DNA of 64,000 bases from Paguma larvata (GCA_030068075.1 CM057826.1:67057312-67121311); one strand, 5' to 3'; shown: positions 46,542-59,364, counted from the stretch's first letter. Notes: generated by a model not told the origin, from the sequence alone. Numbers and translations are program-made.

Positions 46542-47984
46542 AAACTAATGAACTATTGACTATATTTATTTCAATCTGTTTTATTCAACTTGTTATTGAG
46601 AATCAAGTGAGTTATGTTGACTTTTCAATTCATCATAGTTATCAAAAATTTTAAACAACTATTAAAAATTGCTGTATTTTCAAATATTAGAAGTTCATGT
46701 TGTATTAAAGAAACCTATACATACTGTTAAACAAAAATGGAAGTTATTAAATAGCAAAATTTAAAACAGATAACTAGTTTCCTTGGTAGGATAATAGATT
46801 TCCCAAGTTATTCCTTGTAAGTGTACGGGTATATGCAAGTGTTTGTTCTAAAACACCTCCTGTTTTTCAACTTTAGTCTCCACAACTGGCAATGTTTACA
46901 TTCTCTGAGTATACAGATGGAAATACTGTTTTTATATAGTATATAGAAAGTTTAATCTGTGTTGAATGTTCTCCTTTAAGTAAGGGTGGCATATTTTAAC
47001 AGAGATGATGTCTTAAGGTCAAAAATATTTATTTAATTATTTTCTTTATTTTAACATTGTCAGGTTCAAATATACCACAAAGGTATGCTAATTTTAAAAA
47101 TTTGTAAAAAATTAAATAAATAAATAAATAAATAAATAAAAAAGTAAAAAAAATCTGCAAATAAGTACATAACTGTGTAATAGAAATAGGAAATACTTCA
47201 TTCTTTCCCTAAGAGATATTTTCACAAGTAGGCAAGAAATTCAACAGAGTTTGAATTTATAATCCTTGACTAACAAAACCCTTCAAAATCAGTTGATGGT
47301 TCAAATTACTTTATCAGAATATGTTTGTTCATTGATAAAAACTATAAAATCATTAATTAGTTAACATACAAATATAATTACCTAATGGTATTTCTTATCT
47401 TTTATATGCTTCAATACTGACAGAAGTCTGAAACAGTGACTCTAATTTGAACAAAATATTAAGCTGCCTGCAGCAAGACAGAAATAAAGTCACGAAAAGC
47501 CACCAATTTTGCAAATAATAAACAGGATTATAAAAAGCAAAAAAACTGACCTTGTATGAATACAAAGTGAGGTGTTTTTTTTCATAAGCATGAAGTAGGC
47601 AGGAGTGAATAGTTACCAAAGTGTAACTATGAAGACAACATTATTCATTAGCAGTTAATACATGCTGACCTTGGTCATCTTACAAAGTCAGTATTTAAAA
47701 CTCCTCTTGTGCTTTATTTGAATGTCTTCTTTTTAGCTTAATTTAAAATAAAAATTAATTCACCAGAAACAGCACTGGATTATCCAGCCAGCCTACTGAA
47801 ACGACATTACGGGATGATAGCATTCCACTGAGAAAGAACTCTGTGCAAGTCCATAAACAAATGAACAATATGTTTGTTTTTAAAAAGAACTATTTTTTAA
47901 TTTTAAAAATGAATTTGAAGTAATTATTTGGGAAGAGCAGAATTATTAACAGAAATTTTTTTCTTTATTTTAAAGAATTAATAT
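46542..47984. other. FER upstream intron, nothing recognised
   Basis: AT-rich stretch with an (AAAT)n run at 47111-47140, possibly the last trace of a SINE tail without a body. No gene was seen. Confidence 0.45.
47111..47140. repeat. (AAAT)n microsatellite
   Basis: About seven AAAT units between A-rich flanks, in otherwise unassigned intron. Confidence 0.9.
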
Positions 47985-48440
47985 AAATCAACAAGCATTT
48001 ATTGAATAAACATGGGAGAGATACTGTTAGGGTACAAAGATAAATAAAATTTGGATTACTGCCTTCAAACAATTTACAATATATTAAGAATAGACAACTT
48101 CGTAAGTAACGATGATATAATTCATTCAAACTTCATTCAGCCACAAGTACTGAGGGATGTGTAAGGCATATTTCTCAGTGCCAGGAATATCAACACCCAT
48201 AAGATTACAGTCCTTAGTCTAAAAAGCCCACAATTTACGAAGGGTGATAAGCACTGAAACTAACAAATGTCATATAATTCAACAGGTTCACAAATACAAA
48301 TTGGTTATTAACTCGGTGGGGATACAGAGGAAGTATACACAACATTTCTAGAGGCTATGGAGGAAGGCTTCGCACAATATAAAAGCATAAGGTATAAACT
48401 GCTACAAAGAGAAAGGAAAGAGCACAACTAAGTAGGAGAG
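47985..48440 (-). repeat. LINE L2 fragment, reversed
   Basis: CAACAAGCATTTATTGAATA is the usual reversed L2 3' end, followed by TAGGGTACAAAGATAAATAA and AAGCACTGAAACTAACAAAT-like text. It is decayed. Confidence 0.65.
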
Positions 48441-48471
48441 CTCAAAAAGCCTTTGGCAAGAGGAGAAAAGG

Positions 48472-48704
48472 GGGACCCGGGTGGCTCAGTCAGTTGAGCT
48501 TCTGACTCTTGATTTTGCTCAGGTCATGATCTCAAGGTTTCGTGAGTTCCAGCCCCACATGGGGCTTCGCACTGATAGTGCAGAGCCTGCTTAGGATTCT
48601 CTCTCTCCCTCTCTCTCTGCCCCTCCCCACTTGTGTGCTCTCTCTCTCTCTCTCAAAATAAATAAATAAATTTTTAAAATATTTTCTCAAAAAAAAAAAA
48701 AAAA
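48472..48704 (+). repeat. SINEC-type SINE
   Basis: The head GGACCCGGGTGGCTCAGTCA (with CCCGGG in place of CCTGGG) leads to GCACTGATAGTGCAGAGCCT, a long CT run and AAATAAATAAATTTTTAAAA plus poly-A. It sits between an L2 relic and an L1M 3' end. No clear target duplication was found. Confidence 0.9.
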
Positions 48705-48724
48705 CGAGAACATGTCACAATATG

Positions 48725-48820
48725 TATACATGTATCACATAGTGCAACTTAGAGGCATAGGTTATATGATAAATGACAATATTATATGTCAATTATGTCT
48801 CAAGAAAGCTGGTAAAAAAA
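48725..48820 (+). mobile_element. Old L1M 3' UTR terminus
   Basis: ATATTATATGTCAATTATGT followed by CTCAAGAAAGCTGGTAAAAA is the sense-strand end of L1MA-type elements, here only ~100 bases long. Confidence 0.6.
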
Positions 48821-48924
48821 ATTCAATTAAAAACAAATGAATATATCCAACAAGCTTGAGGGATATTTATGAAAAGAGCACACATACATGTATCTTCTGC
48901 AAACATATATGAGGGATGTGGCTT

Positions 48925-49130
48925 TGAAAATAGACAGTTCTGGGTCGAAATGCTAACTGTACCATTTAATAGCTATGTAAGTACATTTTAATTAACCTTC
49001 TAGAAACCCAGCTTTCTTATCTTTAAAATGGAGATAGTAATACCTACTTTCCAGGGTAGTTATGAAGGTTAGATGAGATAAAGTATATAATGTGCCTGGC
49101 TTTAGAGTGACTTATTAAAAAGTAGTTACT
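48925..49130 (+). repeat. MIR element
   Basis: GACAGTTCTGGGTCGAAATG ... AGCTATGTAAGTACATTTTA ... TATCTTTAAAATGGAGATAG ... AGATGAGATAAAGTATATAA follows the MIR consensus from its 5' part to the 3' end. Confidence 0.75.
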
Positions 49131-51784
49131 AATAAAGCATGAGAGAGAGAAGGAGAGCAATCCCACAAGATAGAACATGAAGAGCAAGGGACGAAGGAGG
49201 GTTACTTTCCAAGTAGAATTTTAAACATATCAAGGTTACACAGGTAGGAAAATGAGGGACATGTTTATGAAACATTGCTAATTCGAAGGAAAACAGGGAA
49301 CAAAAGTTAAAAAGATTAAGTTTATATGTATATACCTAAACTTAAGACAATTAAGTAGTACATTGCATACTACCTTGTATGGCCTAAATTCTAGAAATGT
49401 AACCTTTATCTAGATACCTCTTAACTTTTTAACTCCTACTGTATGATCGATTATTATAAAAGAGCTCAGTGTTCAAATTAAAGCCAAACAATCTCCCTTC
49501 AGGGGCAGTAGCAACACAGGGAGAAGTCAAAATAATTTCAAAATCCCTATGTGTACTTTCAAGTCAGTTCATTAAAGGCATACAGTAGCAGAAGAGCATC
49601 TATTAAAGTTTCATTGGTTATAATTTAAATGAACTAATAAGCCAAAGCCAGACAGCCTCTCAGAGAACTCAGATTAGGCAAACCCTGAACCACTGTTTAG
49701 AACATGGGGGAAAATCAGTTCCATTCTTGGCTTCTTTTATAATCCAGTCTTTTCCCAAAAGGCAAGGCCCAGTTCCTACTCCTGCTCCATCCTTTCTCTA
49801 TAGTCATGTCTTTCCAAATTGTTCTTCTGGAATTCCATTCGGTTTGTAAGTAAACTCCTAAATCTGTACACTTCAACTGCTTACCCTATTTGAAATCTGG
49901 CTCCCCCGAAACACAGTGTTCACAGGTGGAGGCTACCCCTTTCCTATGTTCCACCACCCACTTCCATGGGAACTGGGTGGGGGAGGGGCAGTAGTGGAAG
50001 GACGGGTAACATAATCCTGATTCCTTAGTCCCGTTTCCGAATCATTGCTCTTCTAATCTCATTCAAAATTTTCTTCTCTTTATTCAGCTTTACCAAATCC
50101 TATTCCATCTAGCTTTGTTGTCTCCAAATCTTCCTTTCTGCCTCCACTTGCCTCCCAATGTTATCCTCTAACCCAACTCTTATCTTCATCCATAGAGATT
50201 CTAACCTCTATAGTCTTTCTCTTCTCCAAAGATCCATTCAATTCTACTTCATTCCAACCATCCACCACTATTGCCCATAGTCTAAATCCAAAAGAGTTTC
50301 ATCTCTGCAATGGTAAATTTTAAGATTCTAGTTTTAGGCCATAAACTACTATGTATCATCTTTTGGGTACTACTAACTCTTACTATACCTATTCTTCAAC
50401 CTCAAAGAGATCTCCAACCATCCACTGATGAAACTATATTCCCTAAAATTTATCAGGATCCCCTATATTCTCTCCCTTTTACGGTGATGCCACTTATCAC
50501 CCAGAACTGGGGTATTTTTAAGAGTAAAACGGCATATTACTCTTTATTATTCCATAACAACAGATACAAACCTGGACTGTCCCAAACACCAGAGCATGAA
50601 ACCCCCTTACTCCTTTCCCTACACATATTAAGTCAAATGACTTCCCCTGACTTTCTGTCTTACTATTGCGTTTGTCCTAACAATGTCCAGCTGTGACCAA
50701 TTCTTCTTCATTTCCCCTAGCCATTTTTTTTAAAAAGCTTAGCTACCTCTTACTGGTACTTCAGGAGTGTGTTCATATCGCCTCCTCCAGGCAGGTTTCT
50801 TGGCCTCTGCTCTTTGTTATCACAGCACTCAGTCATGACAGTGTGTCCTATTCATGATTATATCTTCATGTCCTCACTACACTAAATCTTAAAGTTTTAC
50901 TTTCTTATGCATTTTTTCAATAATGAATCATATGAAAAATGATGACTTTTATAATTTTGTACAGGTTAAGTAAGTCAAAAACTACTTCTAAATTAATAGC
51001 AATTATATTAATAAAAATTAGCAGATAGTTTTCTTATTCTAAGATCCCTAAATTTTAACTTCCCTATACATTTGGTTACTCCGCTTTTAGGCTATTATCC
51101 TCTGCTAGTGTTTCCATCCTCCTATATATCCTATAACTTTTAGAATTACATGGAGCATAGGTAAAAATCAAAGGATAAGAAGGAAAAGCTAATATCAGAA
51201 CATGGACATCAATGATTCTATTTTTAAAATTATACAAACATAAATACGTGTGTTTTAAGATATGTATTTTTTTAAAGTCCAAATTGATGTATATCAAACT
51301 GTTAACATTAGCTACTTCTGAGAAGTGAGACCTGGAATAGTAAGACGAACGTCACTTTATATTTTATGTATTTCTAGTTTGTATTTTTATCATAAGCATG
51401 TATTTATTTTATAATATAAAAACATATAAGGAAAAGAATAGACTTCCCAACAAACTTTTTAAGACTGAATATTAAGAAAGTAAAAATCAAATTTCACAAA
51501 TGGAATGCTTAATATTAGAAAACATTTCTCTTTCAAAGATATTTATTTTATTCAGAAAATGACAAAGGTGCTTACATCATGCTAGCTACTTCTCTGAAAA
51601 ACAGCCCAATTGTACTCCTACTCATAGAATGCTCTGGTTTCATCTCTGGTCCTTCTCCCAAACTCCGGATCCAATTCCTGCTCTAACTGAGCACCTCAAC
51701 AATGAATCAATCAAACCAGATCCCACCATTACTGTGGTTGCCCTGCAAAGGAATCTGTCTTTTTTTGCACTAGGTCTTAGTAAA
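49131..51784. other. FER upstream intron, no secure annotation
   Basis: It includes a pyrimidine-rich area (49700-50900) with a 128-codon open stretch at 50310-50696 that has no recognisable motif. Part of 50735-50890 (CTCCAGGCAGGTTTCTTGGC) looks like L2. I suspect decayed L2/CR1-type LINE sequence rather than a gene. Confidence 0.35.
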
Positions 51785-52010
51785 AGTCTTTCATTCATTC
51801 ATTCATTTATCCATCCAGTAAGTATTCAGTCAATGTCTACAAGATGCCAGGTACTGAGTGGGGTCCTGGGTACACATAGATTAAAAAAACATATATATAC
51901 TGGTCACAGCCTTAGGGAGCTTATTAAAGGAAAAGCAGTTCTAACATATAACAATAATTACTATAATGAATCCCTTGCAAAGTGTAGTAAAAGCAGAGAA
52001 GTATAATCCA
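51785..52010 (-). repeat. LINE L2 3' fragment, reversed
   Basis: TTCATTCATTCATTTATCCA, AAGATGCCAGGTACTGAGTG and CTTAGGGAGCTTATTAAAGG are classic reversed L2 3' landmarks. Confidence 0.7.
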
Positions 52011-52869
52011 AGCCTGCCTGGAACAAAATGAAGAAAAAGCCTTCACAGACCTCCCTAAACCTACCTTGAGTAATCCCTTCCTCACAGATACTTTCTTCTT
52101 TCCTCTCAACTATAAAATGTTACTCTCTCGCCTCTTTAAAAATGCTGCTTAAAATTTACCTCCCACTGCTCCCCCGCCCCCAAAATACCACTTGTTTCTA
52201 AATGCCCTATAACACTTTTAAAAAAACAACCAAATCTGTAAATCTCAGAAGTAAGCAAGAAAAGGAGAACACTCACTGAATGCCAGCTCTACACAAGTAC
52301 CAGAGAGAGCAGGTACTTCAATCCTTTCCTGCTGCACCGAGCTCTGGTCGTCTCTACTAATGTGCTTATTTATCATTTGCATTCTAATCTGCTTCCCACT
52401 TGAAACTGCATTTTTCCAAGACAAAATCTTAGCCTGCTACTGCTTTGTAATGTATCATGATAATGTCCATGATGACTAGATATACATTCCTACGTATAAC
52501 CAACTGGTTAGAAGCGGGGGTGGGTAATGGTGGGTAGTAGATGAACTCCTTCAGAATTATGATTTGTTGTTTGTTTTGTTTTGTTTCAGACTTCTGTTGT
52601 TTCAAATGAATTTCAATCACTGATTAGGGACAGTGGATCAAATACAGTGTAAATTTCCTACTAGACAAGTAGACAAGTACTTAAGGTTGGAATGATGGTT
52701 TTAAAAAAAAAAGCTAGAAAATAAACAATTTTATCTCCAGCAACCTCAGAGAACTGGAAGGAAAGAAGGAAACTGCAAATAAGTTTTAGATGAATAATGT
52801 TCTAAGCAACCAGGCAATTCCCTGGAGAGACATTAAGTATATACACACACACTGTATCTCTTAAAAGAA
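52011..52869. other. FER upstream intron segment
   Basis: The 52020-52420 part is pyrimidine-rich and may be sense L2 (GACCTCCCTAAACCTACCTT), but weakly. The rest shows nothing I can name. Confidence 0.35.
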
Positions 52870-53315
52870 AATATGGATCAAGAAAAACATAAAAGAGGGA
52901 CTGTTCGAAATTAAAAGAGAATAAAGAATCAAATGCCATGCATGAAACCTGATTGCATCCTAGATCCAAAAACCTCAAGAAAAAGTTTTAGGGACAACCG
53001 GGGAGATCTGAATAAGGACCATTATATTAAACATATTCTTAAATAATGTTAATTTTATTTGTGGTACTGATATTATGAACATGCAGGAAATTATCCATGT
53101 TCCCAAGTGAGACATGCATGCTAAAAATTGCATACTATCATCTCTCTAGTATAGTCTCAAGTGATTTTAAAAATATATAAATATATGGAGAGAGAGAAAA
53201 TGTGGCAAAATTTCAACAGTGAGTGAATACAGATAAAAGGTAATAGGGCTGTATACTGCCCTACATTTTCCATTGTTCTACAGCACTGAACATTTTCGTA
53301 ATGAAATGCTGAAGG
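52870..53315 (+). repeat. Ancient L1M-like 3' terminal repeat
   Basis: CCATGCATGAAACCTGATTG, GATCCAAAAACCTCAAGAAA, GTGGCAAAATTTCAACAGTG and CATTTTCGTAATGAAATGCT follow the same recalled consensus as 8590-8975 and 27405-27770. This is the most complete of the three copies at its 5' side. Confidence 0.5.
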
Positions 53316-53394
53316 GACAGGAAATAGACAGCATGAGGGGAGGCCAGCTGGACTGAAACAGATGGAGTATAAGCAGTACTAGTCTCAGCAAATG

Positions 53395-53490
53395 TGAAAA
53401 ACAGCTGTGAGATCTTGGGCAGGTCACAGAACCTCTCTAGGTCTCAGCTGAAAGAGGAGGAAGTAGATGATCTTTAAGATCCTTCCATCT
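53395..53490 (+). repeat. MIR fragment
   Basis: GTGAGATCTTGGGCAGGTCA and CAGAACCTCTCTAGGTCTCA are the MIR core. Confidence 0.75.
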
Positions 53491-53949
53491 ACATATTTCC
53501 CTATTCTACTACTTTTTCTCAGCTCTAGAATTCAAAAGGTAACCCATATGCAAAGTAGAAAACCTCAATGGACTATTAAAGGATAAAATGAAATATTTAA
53601 AACAGATAGCCAAATGTCTGTCACATAAAACACAAACAATAAACAGTAATTCCTCTCTTTCAAAATATATTAAAAATTATCCAAAAAAAGAGACAGAACT
53701 ATTAATAAAAGAAGTAAGTAAAATAAAAATAAAAACAAAAACTCATATAAATTAAATTTCAGGGGAAAAAGCAAAACAAAGTATTAAGCAGTACATATTA
53801 CAAATTTGCCTGATGGCCTTATTTCCAGCAATAATATTATTTCTTACATTATAATTAGTTTCCTTTTCAGTGAAAGAACCAATGTTTGACATAATGGGAA
53901 AGATAGTTGTCTAAAAGGTTTCTGGACAACATGCCAGCATCCTCCCAGT
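53491..53949. other. FER upstream intron segment, nothing recognised
   Basis: A-rich stretch without a named feature. Confidence 0.4.
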
Positions 53950-54374
53950 TGTTGAAAACCCAAAAATCTTGGAGTCATCTTCAGAATGTTCTGCTTCCAC
54001 ACCCAATCTATTCAAAATCCCATAAATTCTGATTCAGATCCTTTTGAAATCTGTCCATTGCTCTGCCTCATGCTTCTAGCACCTTCTCAGGCCACCAATA
54101 CTCCTCACCTCAGCAACCAAAACTGCCAGCTTTCAGTTTCACCAGGCCGGTCCATTCCTCACAGAGCAGCTCATACGATAATATCATTTAGAATAAAATA
54201 CAAACTTCTTTCCAAACCCTTCAAAGCCCTGCATATTTCTATAACCTCTTCCTACCCATCTCTGCCTCCCTCACTAAGTCAGCCACACTGGGGTTTTTTT
54301 CTGTTGCTCAAACTCACCAATTCTCCTGCTCCAAAGTCTCTGTACCCGCTAATCCCTCATTCCCTCCATCACTT

Positions 54375-54825
54375 CCAGCTTTAGTGAGATATTATATGAC
54401 ATAAAGCATATGCAAGTTTAAGGTGTACAATGTGATGATTAAATATACGTATATATTATAAAATAATCATCACAGTAAGGTTAGTTAACATCTCCATCTC
54501 TTCACATAATTATGATTGTGTGTGTGTGTGTGTATGTGTATGTGTGGTGATAACATTTAAGGTCAACTTTCTTAACAAATTTCAAGCATATAATACAGTA
54601 TTGTTAATTATACTCACCACGCTGTGCATTATATCCCAGATCTTATTTCTCTCACAGCTGAGAGTTGTACCATGTGACCACCATCTCCCCATTTCCCCTA
54701 CTCCTCAGCTCTTGACAACCACCATTCTACCCTATTTCTATGAGTTACGCTTTTTAAGATTTCACATATAAGTGAGAATACACAGTATTTTCTTTCTGTG
54801 CCTGACTTATTTCACTTCACTATTC
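54375..54825 (-). mobile_element. Old L1M 3' end inserted into L2
   Basis: The plus strand shows TTTAAGGTGTACAATGTGAT, a (TG)n microsatellite, ATTATACTCACCACGCTGTG and TTTCACATATAAGTGAGAAT, the reversed L1MA/L1MB 3' end. The L2 continues on both sides. Confidence 0.8.
54527..54547. repeat. (TG)n microsatellite
   Basis: About ten TG units with one TA interruption, inside the L1 relic. Confidence 0.9.
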
Positions 54826-55175
54826 CTTCTCGTGACAATGCCTTCTCCATCAAAAACACCATACACATACACACTCACCACCTACTCTTGAAATAGCTCC
54901 TCATACATAGGTTAATCTCAAATATCAACTCTTTTTGTGACCACCCTATCTAACGTAGCTCCTACCTCCTTATCTCCAAATTATCTGCTTTTATACTTTC
55001 CTTCAAAAAAGTTTATTACAATTAATTTTTATTTTGTCACTTTATTTTTAAGGCTGTACCCCCTCCTTTAAAATAGAAGCTATAAGGATGGAATATGCAG
55101 CTCATTCTTCATATCCCCAGAAGCAGCAACAGAAGCCTGCCTATTGATGTACATCAAACAAATGAATGAAATAGT

Positions 55176-56048
55176 AAATGAATATAGGGCTGTGTTAAAC
55201 AATGGGACTAATAATGTTATTAATGGAAATACAGAAACCAGAAGGAGGAGGAGCTGTTTGAGAAGAAAATAAGATATACTGAGTTTGGTGCCAGGTGCTT
55301 GAAAATATAGGACTAGTGGACACACAGGCTGGAAAGAGATATAGCTGGGATTGTGCTGATTGTAAATATTAGTTGAAAAAAATAATAATCACATCACAAA
55401 TGAGACAGAATTCTGTAGGATAAATGACAAGCGAAAAACAACACAAATATAAAATGACTGCCTAGGTAGAATAATCTAATATAAATACTACAAAATCAAG
55501 ACAAGTCAAAACTGTTTCACAGTTTCAGTTTTTAGCAATTCACTAAGAAGAGTAAAGTACTCCTACCTTACTACCATTCATTGCTGGTCATATCTTAGCT
55601 AAAGTAGCAGGTCCATGTTGAGGATTACACATTAGGGATGAGGAACACACTTGAGAAAATGTGCAGTGGAGTCTCACAGGAATGACCATAAGTCTGGCCA
55701 GAAAACATGAGCTGCAAGAAGAAATTCAAGGAGTCAGAAATGTTAACTACAGAGAAAAAGGTAAAATTGTACACATAGAGTACAGTAGGCTAACTCTTGG
55801 AAATTAATTGTGACAGTGTATCAGAGTCACCACATTAAGAATAAGGATGCTATACTTACCTAGCTTGTCTACCCCGTTTACTCCTTCCCCTTTCTTTCCA
55901 TAACTTTTTCAATGAGTAACACACCTTACTTTCTCCCTTAACTTATTCCCTCAGTTTTGAATAGGTAATTCATGTTTTCACAGCATAAAACTGATTTCAA
56001 GTTTGAAGCGTATCAAAAGAAGCACATTTGTTAACATATTACAACCTA
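55176..56048. other. FER upstream intron segment, nothing recognised
   Basis: AT-rich DNA with no supported repeat or gene. Confidence 0.4.
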
Positions 56049-56215
56049 GGGACACCTGAGTGGCTTATCAGTTGCGCTTCCAACTTTTGATTTCGGCTCA
56101 GGTTATGATCTCATGGTTCATGAGATGGAGCCCCATGTCGGGCTCTGTGCTGATGGCACAGAGCCTGCTTGGGACTGTCTCTCTCCGCCGCCTCTCTCAA
56201 AAAGAAACAAACATT
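56049..56215 (+). repeat. SINEC-type SINE, shortened CT-rich region
   Basis: The head GGGACACCTGAGTGGCTTAT, then ATGTCGGGCTCTGTGCTGAT and GAGCCTGCTTGGGACTGTCT, with a short CTCCGCCGCC replacing the long CT run. It ends AAAAAGAAACAAACATTTAA. Confidence 0.88.
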
Positions 56216-56864
56216 TAAGAATATATACTATTACAGTCTAAAGAAGTAATTAACGATGTAAGAAAAACTCTCAAAAGCTGCAAAGGTTTAGGAAAGATTC
56301 TCCTAGTAAACATTATTTTCTCTGAGTGTACCAAATCCTGATTCTTCCATCAGCTGTTCTCAGCTGTTCTCTCAATCCTTGAGCAAGAATTTCTAAGTTG
56401 TTTCTTGGTCACTGGTTCTCCTCTTTATCTTTATCTTTATCTCTTTAATATATGCTGTTTATAGCTCTGTCACAGTTTCTCATTTTTTAACTCAAGCCCT
56501 TGTGTCTCTAATCTTGACTTCGTGGTTATAAATGCAGCTCTCCCCTTCTTTCAAGCTCCTCTTTTTTGTCTGCCTATTCTGTTTCCTGTCATTGCCCCTA
56601 CATCTTTGACTTTCACAAGAAAGAGAGGACATTTCATGGAAGTTACCGATAAGCTTACTCCTTCTGGTGAGGAAACTGACCAAACCAGATGTGTCAGAGT
56701 ATCTTCCAAGTCTCCAACTCTTCTATGCTTTTTACTTATTTCCAAAGGTTTCCTTCTTAGCCTCCAGACAAGCATTTCTTCTCTTCTAGACTGGGCAAGG
56801 TTCTCAAAGCTAGAACTGGTAAAAATCAAATCTACTTATAATGAGAGTATTATTAAATCCCTCT
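56216..56864. other. FER upstream intron segment
   Basis: Pyrimidine-rich DNA with a short (TTTATC)n run at 56423-56442. Overlapping open stretches on both strands (56522-56875 plus, 56551-56829 minus) carry no motif. This may be the upstream part of the L2 relic at 56865. Confidence 0.35.
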
Positions 56865-56995
56865 TCTTCCATTAAACTGTGACATGATTGAGGACAGGGA
56901 TTATTATCTTAATACAACCAGCATCCTACATAATACATCGAACATTACGGCCACCAGACAAGTGAGTACTGAATTAAAGAAATTCCAAGGTAAAT
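56865..56995 (+). repeat. LINE L2 3' end
   Basis: ATTAAACTGTGACATGATTG followed by AGGACAGGGATTATTATCTT fits the L2 terminal block ("...GAGGGCAGGGA..."). Confidence 0.6.
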
Positions 56996-57713
56996 TATGG
57001 CTTTCCCTGACTTCTGCAGTTTGGTGTAAAGTAAGGCTTTGACAAGAGTTTCTATATTAAATGACAGAATTCATGACTCCAAATGATACGTAAGTGAACA
57101 TTTTAATCATGTTTCTCTTTTCTACAGCTATCAATAGCATATCTTCAATTAAACCCCTTAGACACAGTATAGCAAACAGTGTTATTTATAAAGATTTCCA
57201 AAGAACAAAATGTATAAGTGTATGCTTAAATGTACATATATGTTATCTAAATTCCACTCCAGAGACAGACTGCAAAATTACTGGACAATCCATTTAATTT
57301 GAATTTTTTTTTAGCCACTTCTCAATCAGCAAAGATAGTTGAGAATTACCCAGAATTTCATGTTCTGGTCTTTCACTATAATATAGAAACAGTTATTTTC
57401 AAAGATCTAAGAACAAGAAAGACAAAATTATTCAACTAAGATGTCATGCCCAACACTGAGCAGTGTCAAGTGTCCTGTTCAAGGAAGCTAGTCAAAGCTA
57501 ATTAAAGTTAGTCAAAGCTCTCCAGCTCAACTCATTTCTATAATTTTTATTTTTCAATGGAAAAAAACCTATTTTCCAATTGTTAAAATTAGTAACAACT
57601 TTCTTGGTAGCATTTCTAAATGCAATATTTCTTTCTTCAAACTTATTATAAACCTACGAATGAAAACTCTATTCCTTGTGTTTCCTCAATGATTATCCTC
57701 ATTAGAACTCGGC
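56996..57713. other. FER upstream intron segment, nothing recognised
   Basis: AT-rich DNA. A small tandem AAGCTAGTCAAAGCTAATTA-type repeat occurs near 57485-57520. No gene was seen. Confidence 0.4.
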
Positions 57714-57939
57714 AAAGATTTCTATAGACAAGCTTGAGGCACCTGGATGGCTCAGTCAGTTAAGTGTCTGACTCCTGATTTCAGCTCAGATCATGATCTC
57801 ATGGTTTGTGAGTTCTGATAGAACAGAGCCTGCTTGGGATTCTGTCTCCTTCTCTCTCTGCCCCTCCCCCACTTGCTCTCTATCTCTCTCTCTCAAAATA
57901 AATAAAAATAAACTTTAAAAAAAGATTTCTATAGATAAG
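57714..57939 (+). repeat. SINEC-type SINE with long target-site duplication
   Basis: The body ~57733-57920 starts GGCACCTGGATGGCTCAGTC. Its middle is deleted: GTGAGTTCTGATAGAACAGA joins the tRNA part to the 3' part. Flanks AAAGATTTCTATAGACAAG (57714-57732) and AAAGATTTCTATAGATAAG (57921-57939) differ at one base, and similarity continues a few bases further. Confidence 0.93.
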
Positions 57940-58599
57940 TTGAAAATGTGTGATAACTACTTTGTAGTGTACCTTAATCTTCCTCATCAACTTTCCAACT
58001 ACATAGGCTACCATCTTTAAGTCACATTCGTCTAAAAATACAGTTTCTATTCCTTACATATGCTTCTCTTCATGACTAGGACTACGGTGAGGTAAGAGGG
58101 GTGTCGAGGGTGCACAGTTAATGGAGACCTTCACTCTCAGCTCATACAAGTGCCACCCTGTAGCTGCATGACACTGAAAGCCAGTACCATCTTAAATTTT
58201 GTGTCTTAGGCATCTCTCTTGCCTCTCACTCTCATTCAGAGAGAAGTCTCTTTCCCACCTCTACTCCTCCTACTTCTCTAATAAGTAACACCCAATTGTG
58301 ATTAACCAAAATTTAATTCTGGTAGGCCAAATATCTACAATAAAGCAATAAATTTGAACATAATTTACATCCACTTAAAATCAAGTTTTCACAAAAATGT
58401 CTTGTTCATGTGACGTTAGATGAAAAATAGACATTGCTAATGCCTATATATAGTAAGATTCTAAATTGTTTTTTTAATGAGTTTGAGATGCACACAAGTG
58501 ACAGACCTATTTGTTTTTTACTCCCCTTCTTTTGGTAGCAACATCTTGATTTTCTTCTGTTGAACTACCCTTCTCTTATTTTCAATCCATGTGGTTTGA
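57940..58599. other. FER upstream intron segment, nothing recognised
   Basis: AT-rich DNA without a named feature. Confidence 0.4.
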
Positions 58600-58925
58600 G
58601 TGACAGTAATCATTCCCGCTCTCAGGTTCCTAAAATAAGTACAAAGTTTCTAGAAAATATGTATAACCCAGGCCTGTACAGTCAGCATATTTCCTTCTCC
58701 AAGCAGTAGTTCAGGAATGGGTATGTGACCAAATTAGACAAATAAAACTCACTCCCAAAATTTTTGCCAGAAAAAATTAGAAAGTTCTCTTTTGGCTGAG
58801 GTTGGTTTGGGAACATGGTAAGTACCCACTCATCAGAGAACCAACCCAGAGAAAACAAAGGCCAAAAGACATAAAAAGAATGAAAGTTCTGAAAATATCT
58901 TGTCCCTAGATCTAATTACGCCTTT
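58600..58925 (+). repeat. Unclassified ancient repeat, copy 1
   Basis: GGGTATGTGACCAAATTAGA, AATTTTTGCCAGAAAAAATT, GGCTGAGGTTGGTTTGGGAA and TGTCCCTAGATCTAATTACG follow an old eutherian repeat I recall but cannot name. The stretch at 62050-62570 follows the same pattern. Confidence 0.4.
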
Positions 58926-59364
58926 GTTCAGGTAAATGCTAGAACTGTAGAAGTACTGTTGAGGAACAATTCTCTCTGGATTTCTCATGTTCCTGCACAA
59001 TCACAGGTTTCTGAGCCCAAGGTACTACAAGGATAATTGCGCAATAGCCAGCCTTAGAAGCTAGAGATTGTGTCTCCCTAAAGATAGAGACCTCCAATGA
59101 GCTCTGGAGAAATAAAGCTCTCTCCATCCCTTCCCTGGAAGATATTTACCCATATTCTTATTTTTTTTCTTATATTTCTTATGTTACCTTATTTTTTTAT
59201 ATTTATATTTACTTATATTCTAGGGTACTCAACCTAAAGACGCTTTCCCATTCTCCCCTGGAGAGATTTGCTTAATGAATAATCTCTCTCCTCTGCAGAG
59301 TAATTTTGGTCCCACCAGTGTTTCAGACTTATCAGTTAGGTGAGGCAACAAATTACTTTTTTTA
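58926..59364. other. FER upstream intron segment, nothing recognised
   Basis: Mixed composition. A T-rich patch at 59160-59220 has a TTTATATTT-type simple repeat. No gene was seen. Confidence 0.4.

Larger units (their letters stand above)
53950..55175 (+). repeat. Long LINE L2 fragment, split by a reversed L1
   Basis: The left part (53950-54374) shows AATACAAACTTCTTTCCAAA, CCTTCAAAGCCCTGCATATT and CACTAAGTCAGCCACACTGG. The right part (54830-55175) resumes at CTTGAAATAGCTCCTCATAC and ends with the L2 tail region. A 132-codon open stretch at 53986-54384 lies in the left part and looks incidental. Confidence 0.7.

Noticed and set aside
50310..50696. 128-codon open stretch as a possible gene
   Set aside because: No motif, no splice context, a pyrimidine-rich biased composition and a likely decayed LINE background.
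53986..54384. 132-codon open stretch as a possible gene
   Set aside because: It follows L2 consensus text and runs into an inserted L1. There is no independent coding signal.
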